The notes under the pieces: generated by a model | Told to the model about the DNA's origin: nothing | The model's input: only the letters and a program-made list of their open reading frames with translations | The model's database searches: none | Source of the DNA: Rhabditoides inermis | Lineage: Eukaryota; Nematoda; Chromadorea; Rhabditida; Rhabditidae | Reading direction: 5' to 3' | Assembly: GCA_963966185.1 (NCBI GenBank) | Contig: CAWZYM010000280.1 | Coordinates: 248,001-312,000, forward strand | Length of the DNA: 64,000 nt | Shown here: piece by piece, positions 11,098 to 24,125 of the stretch | Layout of the letters: the number at the start of each line of letters is the position of its first letter | Numbering within the stretch: position 1 is the first letter of the stretch | Program-made: the position numbers and the translations under genes

Positions 11098-11643
11098 TTG
11101 ACTGTGAGCCAATGGCTACAGTGCATTTATCGATTCTGCAATGGTCTGATTATGAGACTAGTGACCGGAGTGATTTACCCTCCACTGGTCCAAGTGATAT
11201 CTGATATCAGCGTGATTTGCGCTGAGATTGATGAAATGGCATTTGAGAAAGACATATTCACGCCCAAACAGAACGACGTCGATTCCAAACGAGTCGGTGG
11301 GAATCGTGCTGGCTCGATTCTGTCTCTTATTCTAGTCTCTAATCTGTGGAGCCAAGATTGGATGCAGAAAAGCAAACGGTTGACAAGAAAATTGAGAGTG
11401 AAAACCCGGAGGCATTTGCAAAAGATGCAGGAAATCCTGCACCAGATTCAGCATAAACCAGTTTACAGTGATCCACTTCTATTCTATGGTGGAGGCGATG
11501 AAATGATAACAGATGATACCGTATTCGATACGGTAAGCAAGAGAGTGAGAATGCTTGCCCCACTCGCAGCCAAAGTGAAATGCGGTGGGTGCAATTGCGT
11601 ACTGATGGGTGATGCGAGAGTGTACGCGATGGGACGACACTAA
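11098..11643 (+). CDS. Hypothetical single-exon ORF, 181 residues
   Basis: The frame is open from an ATG in CATTGACTGTG context to TAA at 11643. I do not recognise the protein. The middle is basic (KSKRLTRKLRVKTRRHLQK) and could be helical. Towards the end there is a cysteine cluster, KCGGCNCV. No close copy exists in this window, unlike most surrounding sequence, and composition is fairly even. It may be a single gene, a fragment of a larger spliced gene, or chance. The upstream ATG at 11098 was taken only because it is the first in the frame. Confidence 0.3.
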   Translation: MTVSQWLQCIYRFCNGLIMRLVTGVIYPPLVQVISDISVICAEIDEMAFEKDIFTPKQNDVDSKRVGGNRAGSILSLILVSNLWSQDWMQKSKRLTRKLRVKTRRHLQKMQEILHQIQHKPVYSDPLLFYGGGDEMITDDTVFDTVSKRVRMLAPLAAKVKCGGCNCVLMGDARVYAMGRH

Positions 11644-12306
11644 ACTGGTCTCCATCTTGCCAAAACAAATTCGGATGATTTGCAGGTTAACGTTTCCATA
11701 TCTTCTGTAAGAAATGATGACATGGGTGTTTGCGCACACCATTCCGACGCCATGAGCGCGTTAGCGCGCAAGTGGTTTTGCGCGGGAACCAGCTATTGTC
11801 AAATCAGCTGTTCCGTTTCACGTTTTTGTTTTTGTTCAATTTATCAATTTGTATTTGATTTTAATTTTGTATTGTACTTCGTATGTTTATATATCGACAT
11901 AGTCGTGTGTAGCTCCTTTTGAAACGCTTATGAACAACGTTGGAATCATGAATTATCGCAAAATATCGCAATTCTCATCTTTCCTTTTCTAGTGTTGCGT
12001 AATCAATGTCATGTTTTAAATTTGTTGCTATAGGACTGTTGCTTCGTTTTTCGTCTTGTGAGCGCATCCTGTGAACTTGCTGCTATCGGCGGTCCTAGCG
12101 CTTGTGCCAGGTTGATGGCGGCACACAGACAGCGGCGACACAGCGTGGAGTTCGACCAGGTTTACTAATTGTCATTAATTATAGTGTTTGATGATTGTAA
12201 TATGTAATATGACTCGTCTACGTGTTATAACTGATGCATGATCACAGAAGGTTTCGTACACGCCGCACTCGTCGGTCTTCGCATCGCAAGCACAGCACCA
12301 GGTCTT
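11644..12306. other. No recognised gene
   Basis: About 660 bp leading into the palindrome. I see no motif, repeat or RNA that I can support. Confidence 0.4.
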
Positions 12307-13140
12307 GCCACTGGGTGCCACGGATAGATTCCCGCTAGTCAAGACACTTATGATTGGCTGGCCCGGTGCGACGGAGAGAGTATTTTTGTGCCCGGCGCAA
12401 TGCAGCGGGCCCAGAACAAGTTTTTCGGGGTCGTTTCAGTGGGTTATAAAAATTTTGAAAAATTCTCATGATAATATACTTCACTTTTTTCAATCATTCA
12501 TAATTCGGCTGAAACTTTGTATAGAAGGCTGAAATTTTGGATTCTGACATTATGAAGGTCGAAGAACAAAATAGTAAGAATGGAAAAGTCTATTTCATTC
12601 TGGGGACCATCTCCTAATGCAAGTTGCGTAAATCGGTTCAAATGATCTCAAATAATCTGAAAATAAGCAGAGGTATGTTTTCGACGGTCCTGAACAATAT
12701 CTGGTGGTTTATAACAACGGATGAGTGCTGGGGACCATCCTCGTCATACAAGGGACCAGAACCTCGCTATTTGACCTGAATTCGGACGGATTGATGTGCA
12801 ATTTGACAGAGGCATGTTTTCAAACATTCTGAACAATCTCTGGTGGTACACAATGTTTGCTGGGTTCTGGGGACCATTGCAGGATGCAAGGGACCATCAC
12901 CTCGCCAAGTGTCCTGTTTTCGGTTTCCTACTGTTCTATTGGATGTGGTGAGTTATAAGGTGAGTAAAGAACATACAAAACACTCAAGTTAGGCTCTTGA
13001 AAACATACCACATCTGCAGGAACAGCCGTACTGGAAACTGGCCGGCCAGCCAACTCCCACAGCAATGCCGTGAGTGGAAATCAATAAAAAGACACTAAGT
13101 TTACTGAATATAACTCATTTCCAATCTCTTCTCCACCAGA

Positions 13141-15690
13141 TTCGAACAGCCAACTCTTGTCCACATCCGCTCTTTGGCTCTACCCTGTCACCAACTGATT
13201 CCGCAGGTATGGCGTGAGTGAGAACTAATATAAACACACTCAATATTGTGTCTTTGACTCGTCTCGTATCGAGATTCGACCAGAGAGAGTCGCTGCCCTC
13301 GACCTGAAGTGCCTAGTGCCCTTCCAGACAATGCGGCTGCGAAGCAGCCTATACATGAGTGGTAACAGTGCAGTGTGACCAGATACGATTTTATTAGACT
13401 ATACACACATCACAAATCATTCTCTTTCCGTTCCTCCCTCCTTCCCTCTCTGTTTGTCACACTACGGACCACTCTGGCAGGAGAGACTGTGTATCTCGTG
13501 ATATGGGCTGTCAGTGAATCCGGAACGCTAATCCACAGTAGTCAGTCGGTTTTCTAGATTGACAGTCACTCATTCGTTCCATTTCCAATCTCTCTTCGAT
13601 CCCTCTCTCTTCTTCGAGTCACCTGAACAGCCAACTCTTGTCCACATCCGCTCTTTGGCTCTACCCTGTCACCAACTGATTCCGCAGGTATGGCGTGAGT
13701 GAGAACTAACATGAACACACTCAATATTGTGTCTTTGACTCGTCTCGTATCGAGATTCGACCAGAGAGAGTCGCTGCCCTCGACCTGAAGTGCCTAGTGC
13801 CCTTCCAGACAATGCGGCTGCGAAGCAGCCTATACATGAGTGGTAACAGTGCAGTGTGACCAGATACGATTCTATTAGACTCTACACACATCACAAATCA
13901 TTCTCTTTCCGTTCCTCCCTCTTTCCTTCTCTGTTTGTCACACTACGAACCACTCTGGCAGGAGAGACTGTGTATCTCGTGATATGGGCTGTCAGTGAAT
14001 CCGGAACGCTTATCCACAGTAGTCAGTCGGTTTTCTAGATTGACAGTCACTCATTCGTTCCATTTCCAATCTCTCTTCGATCCCTCTCTCTTCTTCGAGT
14101 CACCTGAACAGCCAACTCTTGTCCACATCCGCTCTTTGGCTCTACCCTGTCACCAACTGATTCCGCAGGTATGGCGTGAGTGAGAACTAACATAAACACA
14201 CTCAATATTGTGTCTTTGACTCGTCTCGTATCGAGATTCGACCAGAGAGAGTCGCTGCCCTCGACCTGAAGTGCCTAGTGCCCTTCCAGACAATGCGGCT
14301 GCGAAGCAGCCTATACATGAGTGGTAACAGTGCAGTGTGACCAGATACGATTTTATTAGACTATACACACATCACAAATCATTCTCTTTCCGTTCCTCCC
14401 TCCTTCCCTCTCTGTTTGTCACACTACGGACCACTCTGGCAGGAGAGACTGTGTATCTCGTGATATGGGCTGTCAGTGAATCCGGAACGCTAATCCACAG
14501 TAGTCAGTCGGTTTTCTAGATTGACAGTCACTCATTCGTTCCATTTCCAATCTCTCTTCGATCCCTCTCTCTTCTTCGAGTCACCTGAACAGCCAACTCT
14601 TGTCCACATCCGCTCTTTGGCTCTACCCTGTCACCAACTGATTCCGCAGGTATGGCGTGAGTGAGAACTAACATGAACACACTCAATATTGTGTCTTTGA
14701 CTCGTCTCGTATCGAGATTCGACCAGAGAGAGTCGCTGCCCTCGACCTGAAGTGCCTAGTGCCCTTCCAGACAATGCGGCTGCGAAGCAGCCTATACATG
14801 AGTGGTAACAGTGCAGTGTGACCAGATACGATTCTATTAGTTTATACACACATCACAAATCATTCTCTTTCCGTTCCTCCCTCTTTCCTTCTCTGTTTGT
14901 CACACTACGGACCACTCTGGCAGGAGAGACTGTGTATCTCGTGATATGGGCTGTCAGTGAATCCTGAACGCTTTTCCACAGTAGTCAGTCGGTTTTCTAG
15001 TTTGACAGTCACTCATTCGTTCCATTTCCAATCTCTCTTCGATCCCTCTCTCTTCTTCGAATCACCTGAACAGCCAACTCTTGTTCACATCCGCTTTTTG
15101 GCTCTACCCTGTCACCAACTGATTCCGCAGGTATGGCGTGAGTGAGAACTAACATAAACACACTCAATATTGTGTCTTTGACTCGTCTCGTATCGAGATT
15201 CGACCAGAGAGAGAGTCGCTGCCCTCGACCTGAAGTGCCTAGTGCCCTTCCAGACAATGCGGCTGCGAAGCAGCCTATACATGAGTGGTAACAGTGCAGT
15301 GTGACTAGATACGATTCTATTAGACTATACACACATCACAAATCATTCTCTTTCCGTTCCTCCCTCCTTCCCTCTCTGTTTGTCACACTACGGACCACTC
15401 TGGCAGGAGAGACTGTGTATCTCGTGATATGGGCTGTCAGTGAATCCGGAACGCTAATCCACAGTAGTCAGTCGGTTTTCTAGATTGACAGTCACTCATT
15501 CGTTCCATTTCCAATCTCTCTTCGATCCCTCTCTCTTCTTCGAGTCACCTGAACAGCCAACTCTTGTCCACATCCGCTCTTTGGCTCTACCCTGTCACCA
15601 ACTGATTCCGCAGGTATGGCGTGAGTGAGAACTAACATAAACACACTCAATATTGTGTCTTTGACTTGTCTCGTATCGAGATTCAACCCT
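13141..15690 (+). repeat. 481-bp satellite array, left arm of palindrome 1
   Basis: The landmark GTATGGCGTGAGTGAGAAC recurs near 13206, 13687, 14168, 14649, 15130 and 15612, a period of 481-482 bp. Monomers differ at scattered single bases (for example ATTTTATTAG or ATTCTATTAG). Each unit contains splice-like borders such as CCGCAG/GTATGG. Small open frames in the units are repeated shadows rather than separate genes. Confidence 0.95.
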
Positions 15691-15980
15691 CCCCCCCCCT
15701 CTCACCATCTCTATTGAGAGATATGCAATGACATATGCCGCGTAGTCGATTCCCCTCACCATATGACCTGCTGCCCCCCCCCCTCTCACCACCACTCACT
15801 TGAAGTTGTGTGAACGTCTTGTGAGAAAGAGAAAGAGAAATTTATCTCTATATGCAAATTTGTATTACTGTGTACAATTAGCATGAGTTTGGTACAACAA
15901 ACATAAATCAATACATTCTAACATTCTAAGCAATTAACATAAATAATTACAATTAACAGAAGTGAATTCTAAGCACAATC

Positions 15981-16275
15981 TTATGCACAGGGGAAGTTTT
16001 CGAACACACCAACCCAGAACACAGTGAACTTGTTGTTTCTGCTGTTCTCCAGTTTCCATCCGTTTTCGTGCCAGTGGTAGGGCCAGTTCGGACCGCGCAC
16101 TCCGTTCTTCTTGTGCTGGCGCCTCTTGATTCCTCCCCTAAATCAACAATACTGTCAATGTGACACAATCGCGCTCACTCGCCATGTTCCTTCAACTCCG
16201 TTTGTATGCACTCCAGTGTCCTTGTCGACCAGACCGATGGAATGGTTCACCTTCTGATGGGTGACGCCGATTGAC
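15981..16275 (-). pseudogene. Merlin/IS1595-like transposase, C-terminal exons (remnant)
   Basis: On the minus strand the first exon (about 16275-16179) reads HQKVNHSIGLVDKDTG then VHTNGVEGTWR, close to the VNHS..FVDP.TGAHT..IE..W signature of the DDE_Tnp_IS1595 (ISXO2/Merlin) domain. A GTGAGC...TTTAG intron follows. The second exon (16137-15981) reads GIKRR, KKNGVRGPNW, HENGWKLEN, ending at a TAA. This is the third catalytic block and C-terminus of a cut-and-paste transposase. The first two acidic catalytic residues are not visible: upstream minus-strand sequence is satellite, and a stop lies just before the first exon. The reading phase does not join cleanly across the intron. It is a relic. 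Confidence 0.65.
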
Positions 16276-16288
16276 GGCAAACGGTCTC

Positions 16289-16830
16289 ACTCACGCCATA
16301 CCTGCGGAATCAGTTGGTGACAGGGTAGAGCCAAAGAGCGGATGTGGACAAGAGTTGGCTGTTCAGGTGACTCGAAGAAGAGAGAGGGATCGAAGAGAGA
16401 TTGGAAATTGAACGAATGAGTGACTGTCAATCTAGAAAACCGACTGACTACTGTGGATTAGCGTTCCGGATTCACTGACAGCCCATATCACGAGATACAC
16501 AGTCTCTCCTGCCAGAGTGGTCCGTAGTGTGACAAACAGAGAGGGAAGGAGGGAGGAACGGAAAGAGAATGATTTGTGATGTGTGTATAGTCTAATAAAA
16601 TCGTATCTGGTCACACTGCACTGTTACCACTCATGTATAGGCTGCTTCGCAGCCGCATTGTCTGGAAGGGCACTAGGCACTTCAGGTCGAGGGCAGCGAC
16701 TCTCTCTGGTCGAATCTCGATACGAGACGAGTCAAAGACACAATATTGAGTGTGTTTATGTTAGTTCTCACTCACGCCATACCTGCGGAATCAGTTGGTG
16801 ACAGGGTAGAGCCAAAGAGCGGATGTGGAC
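16289..16830 (-). repeat. 481-bp satellite, right arm of palindrome 1 (one period)
   Basis: The inverted landmark CTCACTCACGCCATACCTGC occurs at about 16288 and 16770, giving a single 481-bp period against five in the left arm. Confidence 0.95.
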
Positions 16831-17693
16831 AAGTGTGGATGTTCGAATCTAGTGGAGAAGAGATTGGAAATGAGTTATATTCAGTAAACTTAATGTCTTT
16901 TTATTGATTTCCACTCACGGCATTGCTGTGGGAGTTGGCTGGCCGGCCAGTTTCCAGTACGGCTGTTCCTGCAGATGTGGTATGTTTTCAAGAGCCTAAC
17001 TTGAGTGTTTTGTATGTTCTTTACTCACCTTATAACTCACCACATCCAATACAACAGTAGGAAACCGAAAACAGGACACTTGGCGAGGTGATGGTCCCTT
17101 GCATCCTGCAATGGTCCCCAGAACCCAGCAAACATTGTGTACCACCAGAGATTGTTCAGAATGTTTGAAAACATGCCTCTGTCAAATTGCACATCAATCC
17201 GTCCGAATTCAGGTCAAATAGCGAGGTTCTGGTCCCTTGTATGACGAGGATGGTCCCCAGCACCCATCCGTTGTTATAAACCACCAGATATTGTTCAGGA
17301 CCGTCGAAAACATACCTCTGCTTATTTTCAGATTATTTGAGATCATTTGAACCGATTTACGCAACTTGCATTAGGAGATGGTCCCCAGAATGAAATAGAC
17401 TTTTCCATTCTTACTATTTTGTTCTTCGACCTTCATAATGTCAGAATCCAAAATTTCAGCCTTCTATACAAAGTTTCAGCCGAATTATGAATGATTGAAA
17501 AAAGTGAAGTATATTATCATGAGAATTTTTCAAAATTTTTATAACCCACTGAAACGACCCCGAAAAACTTGTTCTGGGCCCGCTGCATTGCGCCGGGCAC
17601 AAAAATACTCTCTCCGCCGCACCGGGCCAGCCAATCATAAGTGTCTTGACTAGCGGGAATCTATCCGTGGCACCCAGTGGCACCCAGATAGTA

Positions 17694-18194
17694 CGATAGC
17701 AACTCAGGTCTTAGTCAAACACGTGTCCTGCTTCCTCAAGGTAAACAACATGTTTTAATATATCTTATCATGTTCACGAACGATTGCAATCCATGAATTA
17801 TATTTCAATTGAAAAATGTTCCATCTTGTGACGGAATTTGTGTGAAACGTACATATTGCAGGTTGAGTCTTCACTCTCCGCTCCCCGCTTCCCATCGTCA
17901 CGCGCACACCAAGAACAACATCTCCGTCTCCGTAGACGAAACTGCGTTTTTGTTCGCTTTGAAATAAACTTGGAAATCTTGTATTGATCGATGCTGCGCA
18001 TGAATTTGGGAATGTGATATTGATGTACTGACATTTTCCATGAATGGAAAATTGATTTGGGTTCTAGGATACAACGGTGTTTGATTGTTCTGTTCTGTTT
18101 CTTTCAAAGTGACGTACGTTTCAACGCGCGTTCAATTTCTTCGATTTCCGCCAGCAGTCAAATCAGTCCACGGTTGCGCATGCCAGCTACATGT
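17694..18194. repeat. Inter-palindrome segment, copy 1 (about 500 bp)
   Basis: Starts after the palindrome end and is repeated almost exactly at 24982-25484. It links the two palindromes and shows that palindrome plus spacer was duplicated as one block. No gene is recognised inside. Confidence 0.85.
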
Positions 18195-18504
18195 GAACAA
18201 TCTCTGGTGGTACACAATGTTTGCTGGGTTCTGGGGACCATTGCAGGATGCAAGGGACCATCACCTCGCCAAGTGTCCTGTTTTCGGTTTCCTACTGTTC
18301 TATTGGATGTGGTGAGTTATAAGGTGAGTAAAGAACATACAAAACACTCAAGTTAGGCTCTTGAAAACATACCACATCTGCAGGAACAGCCGTACTGGAA
18401 ACTGGCCGGCCAGCCAACTCCCACAGCAATGCCGTGAGTGGAAATCAATAAAAAGACACTAAGTTTACTGAATATAACTCATTTCCAATCTCTTCTCCAC
18501 CAGA

Positions 18505-21500
18505 TTCGAACAGCCAACTCTTGTCCACATCCGCTCTTTGGCTCTACCCTGTCACCAACTGATTCCGCAGGTATGGCGTGAGTGAGAACTAACATAAACA
18601 CACTCAATATTGTGTCTTTGACTCGTCTCGTATCGAGATTCGACCAGAGAGAGTCGCTGCCCTCGACCTGAAGTGCCTAGTGCCCTTCCAGACAATGCGG
18701 CTGCGAAGCAGCCTATACATGAGTGGTAACAGTGCAGTGTGACCAGATACGATTTTATTAGACTATACACACATCACAAATCATTCTCTTTCCGTTCCTC
18801 CCTCCTTCCCTCTCTGTTTGTCACACTACGGACCACTCTGGCAGGAGAGACTGTGTATCTCGTGATATGGGCTGTCAGTGAATCCGGAACGCTAATCCAC
18901 AGTAGTCAGTCGGTTTTCTAGATTGACAGTCACTCATTCGTTCCATTTCCAATCTCTCTTCGATCCCTCTCTCTTCTTCGAGTCACCTGAACAGCCAACT
19001 CTTGTCCACATCCGCTCTTTGGCTCTACCCTGTCACCAACTGATTCCGCAGGTATGGCGTGAGTGAGAACTAACATGAACACACTCAATATTGTGTCTTT
19101 GACTCGTCTCGTATCGAGATTCGACCAGAGAGAGTCGCTGCCCTCGACCTGAAGTGCCTAGTGCCCTTCCAGACAATGCGGCTGCGAAGCAGCCTATACA
19201 TGAGTGGTAACAGTGCAGTGTGACCAGATACGATTCTATTAGACTCTACACACATCACAAATCATTCTCTTTCCGTTCCTCCCTCTTTCCTTCTCTGTTT
19301 GTCACACTACGAACCACTCTGGCAGGAGAGACTGTGTATCTCGTGATATGGGCTGTCAGTGAATCCGGAACGCTTATCCACAGTAGTCAGTCGGTTTTCT
19401 AGATTGACAGTCACTCATTCGTTCCATTTCCAATCTCTCTTCGATCCCTCTCTCTTCTTCGAGTCACCTGAACAGCCAACTCTTGTCCACATCCGCTCTT
19501 TGGCTCTACCCTGTCACCAACTGATTCCGCAGGTATGGCGTGAGTGAGAACTAACATAAACACACTCAATATTGTGTCTTTGACTCGTCTCGTATCGAGA
19601 TTCGACCAGAGAGAGTCGCTGCCCTCGACCTGAAGTGCCTAGTGCCCTTCCAGACAATGCGGCTGCGAAGCAGCCTATACATGAGTGGTAACAGTGCAGT
19701 GTGACCAGATACGATTTTATTAGACTATACACACATCACAAATCATTCTCTTTCCGTTCCTCCCTCCTTCCCTCTCTGTTTGTCACACTACGGACCACTC
19801 TGGCAGGAGAGACTGTGTATCTCGTGATATGGGCTGTCAGTGAATCCGGAACGCTAATCCACAGTAGTCAGTCGGTTTTCTAGATTGACAGTCACTCATT
19901 CGTTCCATTTCCAATCTCTCTTCGATCCCTCTCTCTTCTTCGAGTCACCTGAACAGCCAACTCTTGTCCACATCCGCTCTTTGGCTCTACCCTGTCACCA
20001 ACTGATTCCGCAGGTATGGCGTGAGTGAGAACTAACATGAACACACTCAATATTGTGTCTTTGACTCGTCTCGTATCGAGATTCGACCAGAGAGAGTCGC
20101 TGCCCTCGACCTGAAGTGCCTAGTGCCCTTCCAGACAATGCGGCTGCGAAGCAGCCTATACATGAGTGGTAACAGTGCAGTGTGACCAGATACGATTCTA
20201 TTAGTTTATACACACATCACAAATCATTCTCTTTCCGTTCCTCCCTCTTTCCTTCTCTGTTTGTCACACTACGGACCACTCTGGCAGGAGAGACTGTGTA
20301 TCTCGTGATATGGGCTGTCAGTGAATCCTGAACGCTTTTCCACAGTAGTCAGTCGGTTTTCTAGTTTGACAGTCACTCATTCGTTCCATTTCCAATCTCT
20401 CTTCGATCCCTCTCTCTTCTTCGAATCACCTGAACAGCCAACTCTTGTCCACATCCGCTCTTTGGCTCTACCCTGTCACCAACTGATTCCGCAGGTATGG
20501 CGTGAGTGAGAACTAACATAAACACACTCAATATTGTGTCTTTGACTCGTCTCGTATCGAGATTCGACCAGAGAGAGTCGCTGCCCTCGACCTGAAGTGC
20601 CTAGTGCCCTTCCAGACAATGCGGCTGCGAAGCAGCCTATACATGAGTGGTAACAGTGCAGTGTGACCAGATACAATTTTATTAGACTATACACACATCA
20701 CAAATCATTCTCTTTCCGTTTCTCCCTCCTTCCCTCTCTGTTTGTCACACTACGGACCACTCTGGCAGGAGAGACTGTGTATCTCGTGATATGGGCTGTC
20801 AGTGAATCCGGAACGCTTATCCACAGTAGTCAGTCGGTTTTCTAGATTGACAGTCACTCATTCGTTCCATTTCCAATCTCTCTTCGATCCCTCTCTCTTC
20901 TTCGAGTCACCTGAACAGCCAACTCTTGTTCACATCCGCTTTTTGGCTCTACCCTGTCACCAACTGATTCCGCAGGTATGGCGTGAGTGAGAACTAACAT
21001 AAACACACTCAATATTGTGTCTTTGACTCGTCTCGTATCGAGATTCGACCAGAGAGAGAGTCGCTGCCCTCGACCTGAAGTGCCTAGTGCCCTTCCAGAC
21101 AATGCGGCTGCGAAGCAGCCTATACATGAGTGGTAACAGTGCAGTGTGACTAGATACGATTCTATTAGACTATACACACATCACAAATCATTCTCTTTCC
21201 GTTCCTCCCTCCTTCCCTCTCTGTTTGTCACACTACGGACCACTCTGGCAGGAGAGACTGTGTATCTCGTGATATGGGCTGTCAGTGAATCCGGAACGCT
21301 AATCCACAGTAGTCAGTCGGTTTTCTAGATTGACAGTCACTCATTCGTTCCATTTCCAATCTCTCTTCGATCCCTCTCTCTTCTTCGAGTCACCTGAACA
21401 GCCAACTCTTGTCCACATCCGCTCTTTGGCTCTACCCTGTCACCAACTGATTCCGCAGGTATGGCGTGAGTGAGAACTAACATAAACACACTCAATATTG

Positions 21501-21535
21501 TGTCTTTGACTTGTCTCGTATCGAGATTCAACCCT
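18505..21535 (+). repeat. 481-bp satellite array, left arm of palindrome 2
   Basis: The GTATGGCGTGAGTGAGAAC landmark recurs near 18570, 19051, 19532, 20013, 20494, 20975 and 21458, six periods. Variant monomers (for example AGAGAGAGAG near 21053, GAATCCTGAACGC near 20326) match variants in array 1 in the same order, with one additional monomer. Confidence 0.95.
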
Positions 21536-21828
21536 CCCCCCCCCCCTCTCACCATCTCTATTGAGAGATATGCAATGACATATGCCGCGTAGTCGATTCC
21601 CCTCACCATATGACCTGCTGCCCCCCCCCCCTCTCACCACCACTCACTTGAAGTTGTGTGAACGTCTTGTGAGAAAGAGAAAGAGAAATTTATCTCTATA
21701 TGCAAATTTGTATTACTGTGTACAATTAGCATGAGTTTGGTACAACAAACATAAATCAATACATTCTAACATTCTAAGCAATTAACATAAATAATTACAA
21801 TTAACAGAAGTGAATTCTAAGCACAATC

Positions 21829-22123
21829 TTATGCACAGGGGAAGTTTTCGAACACACAAACCCAGAACACAGTGAACTTGTTGTTTCTGCTGTTCTCCAG
21901 TTTCCATCCGTTTTCGTGCCAGTGGTAGGGCCAGTTCGGACCGCGCACTCCGTTCTTCTTGTGCTGGCGCCTCTTGATTCCTCCCCTAAATCAACAATAC
22001 TGTCAATGTGACACAATCGCGCTCACTCGCCATGTTCCTTCAACTCCGTTTGTATGCACTCCAGTGTCCTTGTCGACCAGACCGATGGAATGGTTCACCT
22101 TCTGATGGGTGACGCCGATTGAC
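21829..22123 (-). pseudogene. Merlin/IS1595-like transposase, C-terminal exons, copy 2
   Basis: Same two-exon remnant as at 15981-16275, with the VNHS...DTG...EGTW signature and the same TAA. One visible difference near 21858 is a single-base change. It carries the same missing upstream catalytic part. Confidence 0.65.
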
Positions 22124-22133
22124 GGCAAACGGT

Positions 22134-24125
22134 CTCACTCACGCCATACCTGCGGAATCAGTTGGTGACAGGGTAGAGCCAAAGAGCGGATGTGGACAAG
22201 AGTTGGCTGTTCAGGTGACTCGAAGAAGAGAGAGGGATCGAAGAGAGATTGGAAATGGAACGAATGAGTGACTGTCAATCCAGAAAACCGACTGACTACT
22301 GTGGATAAGCGTTCCGGATTCACTGACAGCCCATATCACGAGATACACAGTCTCTCCTGCCAGAGTGGTCCGTAGTGTGACAAACAGAGAAGGAAAGAGG
22401 GAGGAACGGAAAGAGAATGATTTGTGATGTGTGTATAGTCTAATAGAATCGTATCTGGTCACACTGCACTGTTACCACTCATGTATAGGCTGCTTCGCAG
22501 CCGCATTGTCTGGAAGGGCACTAGGCACTTCAGGTCGAGGGCAGCGACTCTCTCTGGTCGAATCTCGATACGAGACGAGTCAAAGACACAATATTGAGTG
22601 TGTTCATGTTAGTTCTCACTCACGCCATACCTGCGGAATCAGTTGGTGACAGGGTAGAGCCAAAGAGCGGATGTGGACAAGAGTTGGCTGTTCAGGTGAC
22701 TCGAAGAAGAGAGAGGGATCGAAGAGAGATTGGAAATGGAACGAATGAGTGACTGTCAATCTAGAAAACCGACTGACTACTGTGGATTAGCGTTCCGGAT
22801 TCACTGACAGCCCATATCACGAGATACACAGTCTCTCCTGCCAGAGTGGTCCGTAGTGTGACAAACAGAGAGGGAAGGAGGGAGGAACGGAAAGAGAATG
22901 ATTTGTGATGTGTGTATAGTCTAATAAAATCGTATCTGGTCACACTGCACTGTTACCACTCATGTATAGGCTGCTTCGCAGCCGCATTGTCTGGAAGGGC
23001 ACTAGGCACTTCAGGTCGAGGGCAGCGACTCTCTCTGGTCGAATCTCGATACGAGACGAGTCAAAGACACAATATTGAGTGTGTTTATGTTAGTTCTCAC
23101 TCACGCCATACCTGCGGAATCAGTTGGTGACAGGGTAGAGCCAAAGAGCGGATGTGGACAAGAGTTGGCTGTTCAGGTGACTCGAAGAAGAGAGAGGGAT
23201 CGAAGAGAGATTGGAAATGGAACGAATGAGTGACTGTCAATCTAGAAAACCGACTGACTACTGTGGATTAGCGTTCCGGATTCACTGACAGCCCATATCA
23301 CGAGATACACAGTCTCTCCTGCCAGAGTGGTCCGTAGTGTGACAAACAGAGAGGGAAGGAGGGAGGAACGGAAAGAGAATGATTTGTGATGTGTGTATAG
23401 TCTAATAAAATCGTATCTGGTCACACTGCACTGTTACCACTCATGTATAGGCTGCTTCGCAGCCGCATTGTCTGGAAGGGCACTAGGCACTTCAGGTCGA
23501 GGGTAGCGACTCTCTCTGGTCGAATCTCGATACGAGACGAGTCAAAGACACAATATTGAGTGTGTTTATGTTAGTTCTCACTCACGCCATACCTGCGGAA
23601 TCAGTTGGTGACAGGGTAGAGCCAAAGAGCGGATGTGGACAAGAGTTGGCTGTTCAGGTGACTCGAAGAAGAGAGAGGGATCGAAGAGAGATTGGAAATT
23701 GAACGAATGAGTGACTGTCAATCTAGAAAACCGACTGACTACTGTGGATTAGCGTTCCGGATTCACTGACAGCCCATATCACGAGATACACAGTCTCTCC
23801 TGCCAGAGTGGTCCGTAGTGTGACAAACAGAGAGGGAAGGAGGGAGGAACGGAAAGAGAATGATTTGTGATGTGTGTATAGTCTAATAAAATCGTATCTG
23901 GTCACACTGCACTGTTACCACTCATGTATAGGCTGCTTCGCAGCCGCATTGTCTGGAAGGGCACTAGGCACTTCAGGTCGAGGGCAGCGACTCTCTCTGG
24001 TCGAATCTCGATACGAGACGAGTCAAAGACACAATATTGAGTGTGTTTATGTTAGTTCTCACTCACGCCATACCTGCGGAATCAGTTGGTGACAGGGTAG
24101 AGCCAAAGAGCGGATGTGGACAAGT
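22134..24125 (-). repeat. 481-bp satellite array, right arm of palindrome 2
   Basis: Inverted landmark at about 22134, 22617, 23098, 23579 and 24060, four periods. Confidence 0.95.

Larger units (their letters stand above)
12307..17693. mobile_element. Palindromic Merlin-like element 1 with satellite-filled arms
   Basis: The left arm (12307-about 15685) and right arm (about 16289-17693) are reverse complements, apart from different numbers of a 481-bp monomer: about five periods on the left, one on the right. Outer ends read CCACTGGGTGCCACGGATAG and its complement. The centre (15686-16288) is not palindromic and holds the 3' exons of an IS1595/Merlin-like transposase. This suits a DNA transposon with very long, internally amplified terminal inverted repeats. 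I could not find a clear target-site duplication. The right end carries an extra copy of the GGGTGCCACT word. Confidence 0.7.

Noticed and set aside
13375..24092. Dozens of 60-72 residue open frames on both strands (repeated starts MTRYD.., MYSLI.., MNPER..)
   Set aside because: They repeat every 481 bp, invert with the palindrome arms and overlap each other on opposite strands. They are shadows of the satellite, not genes.
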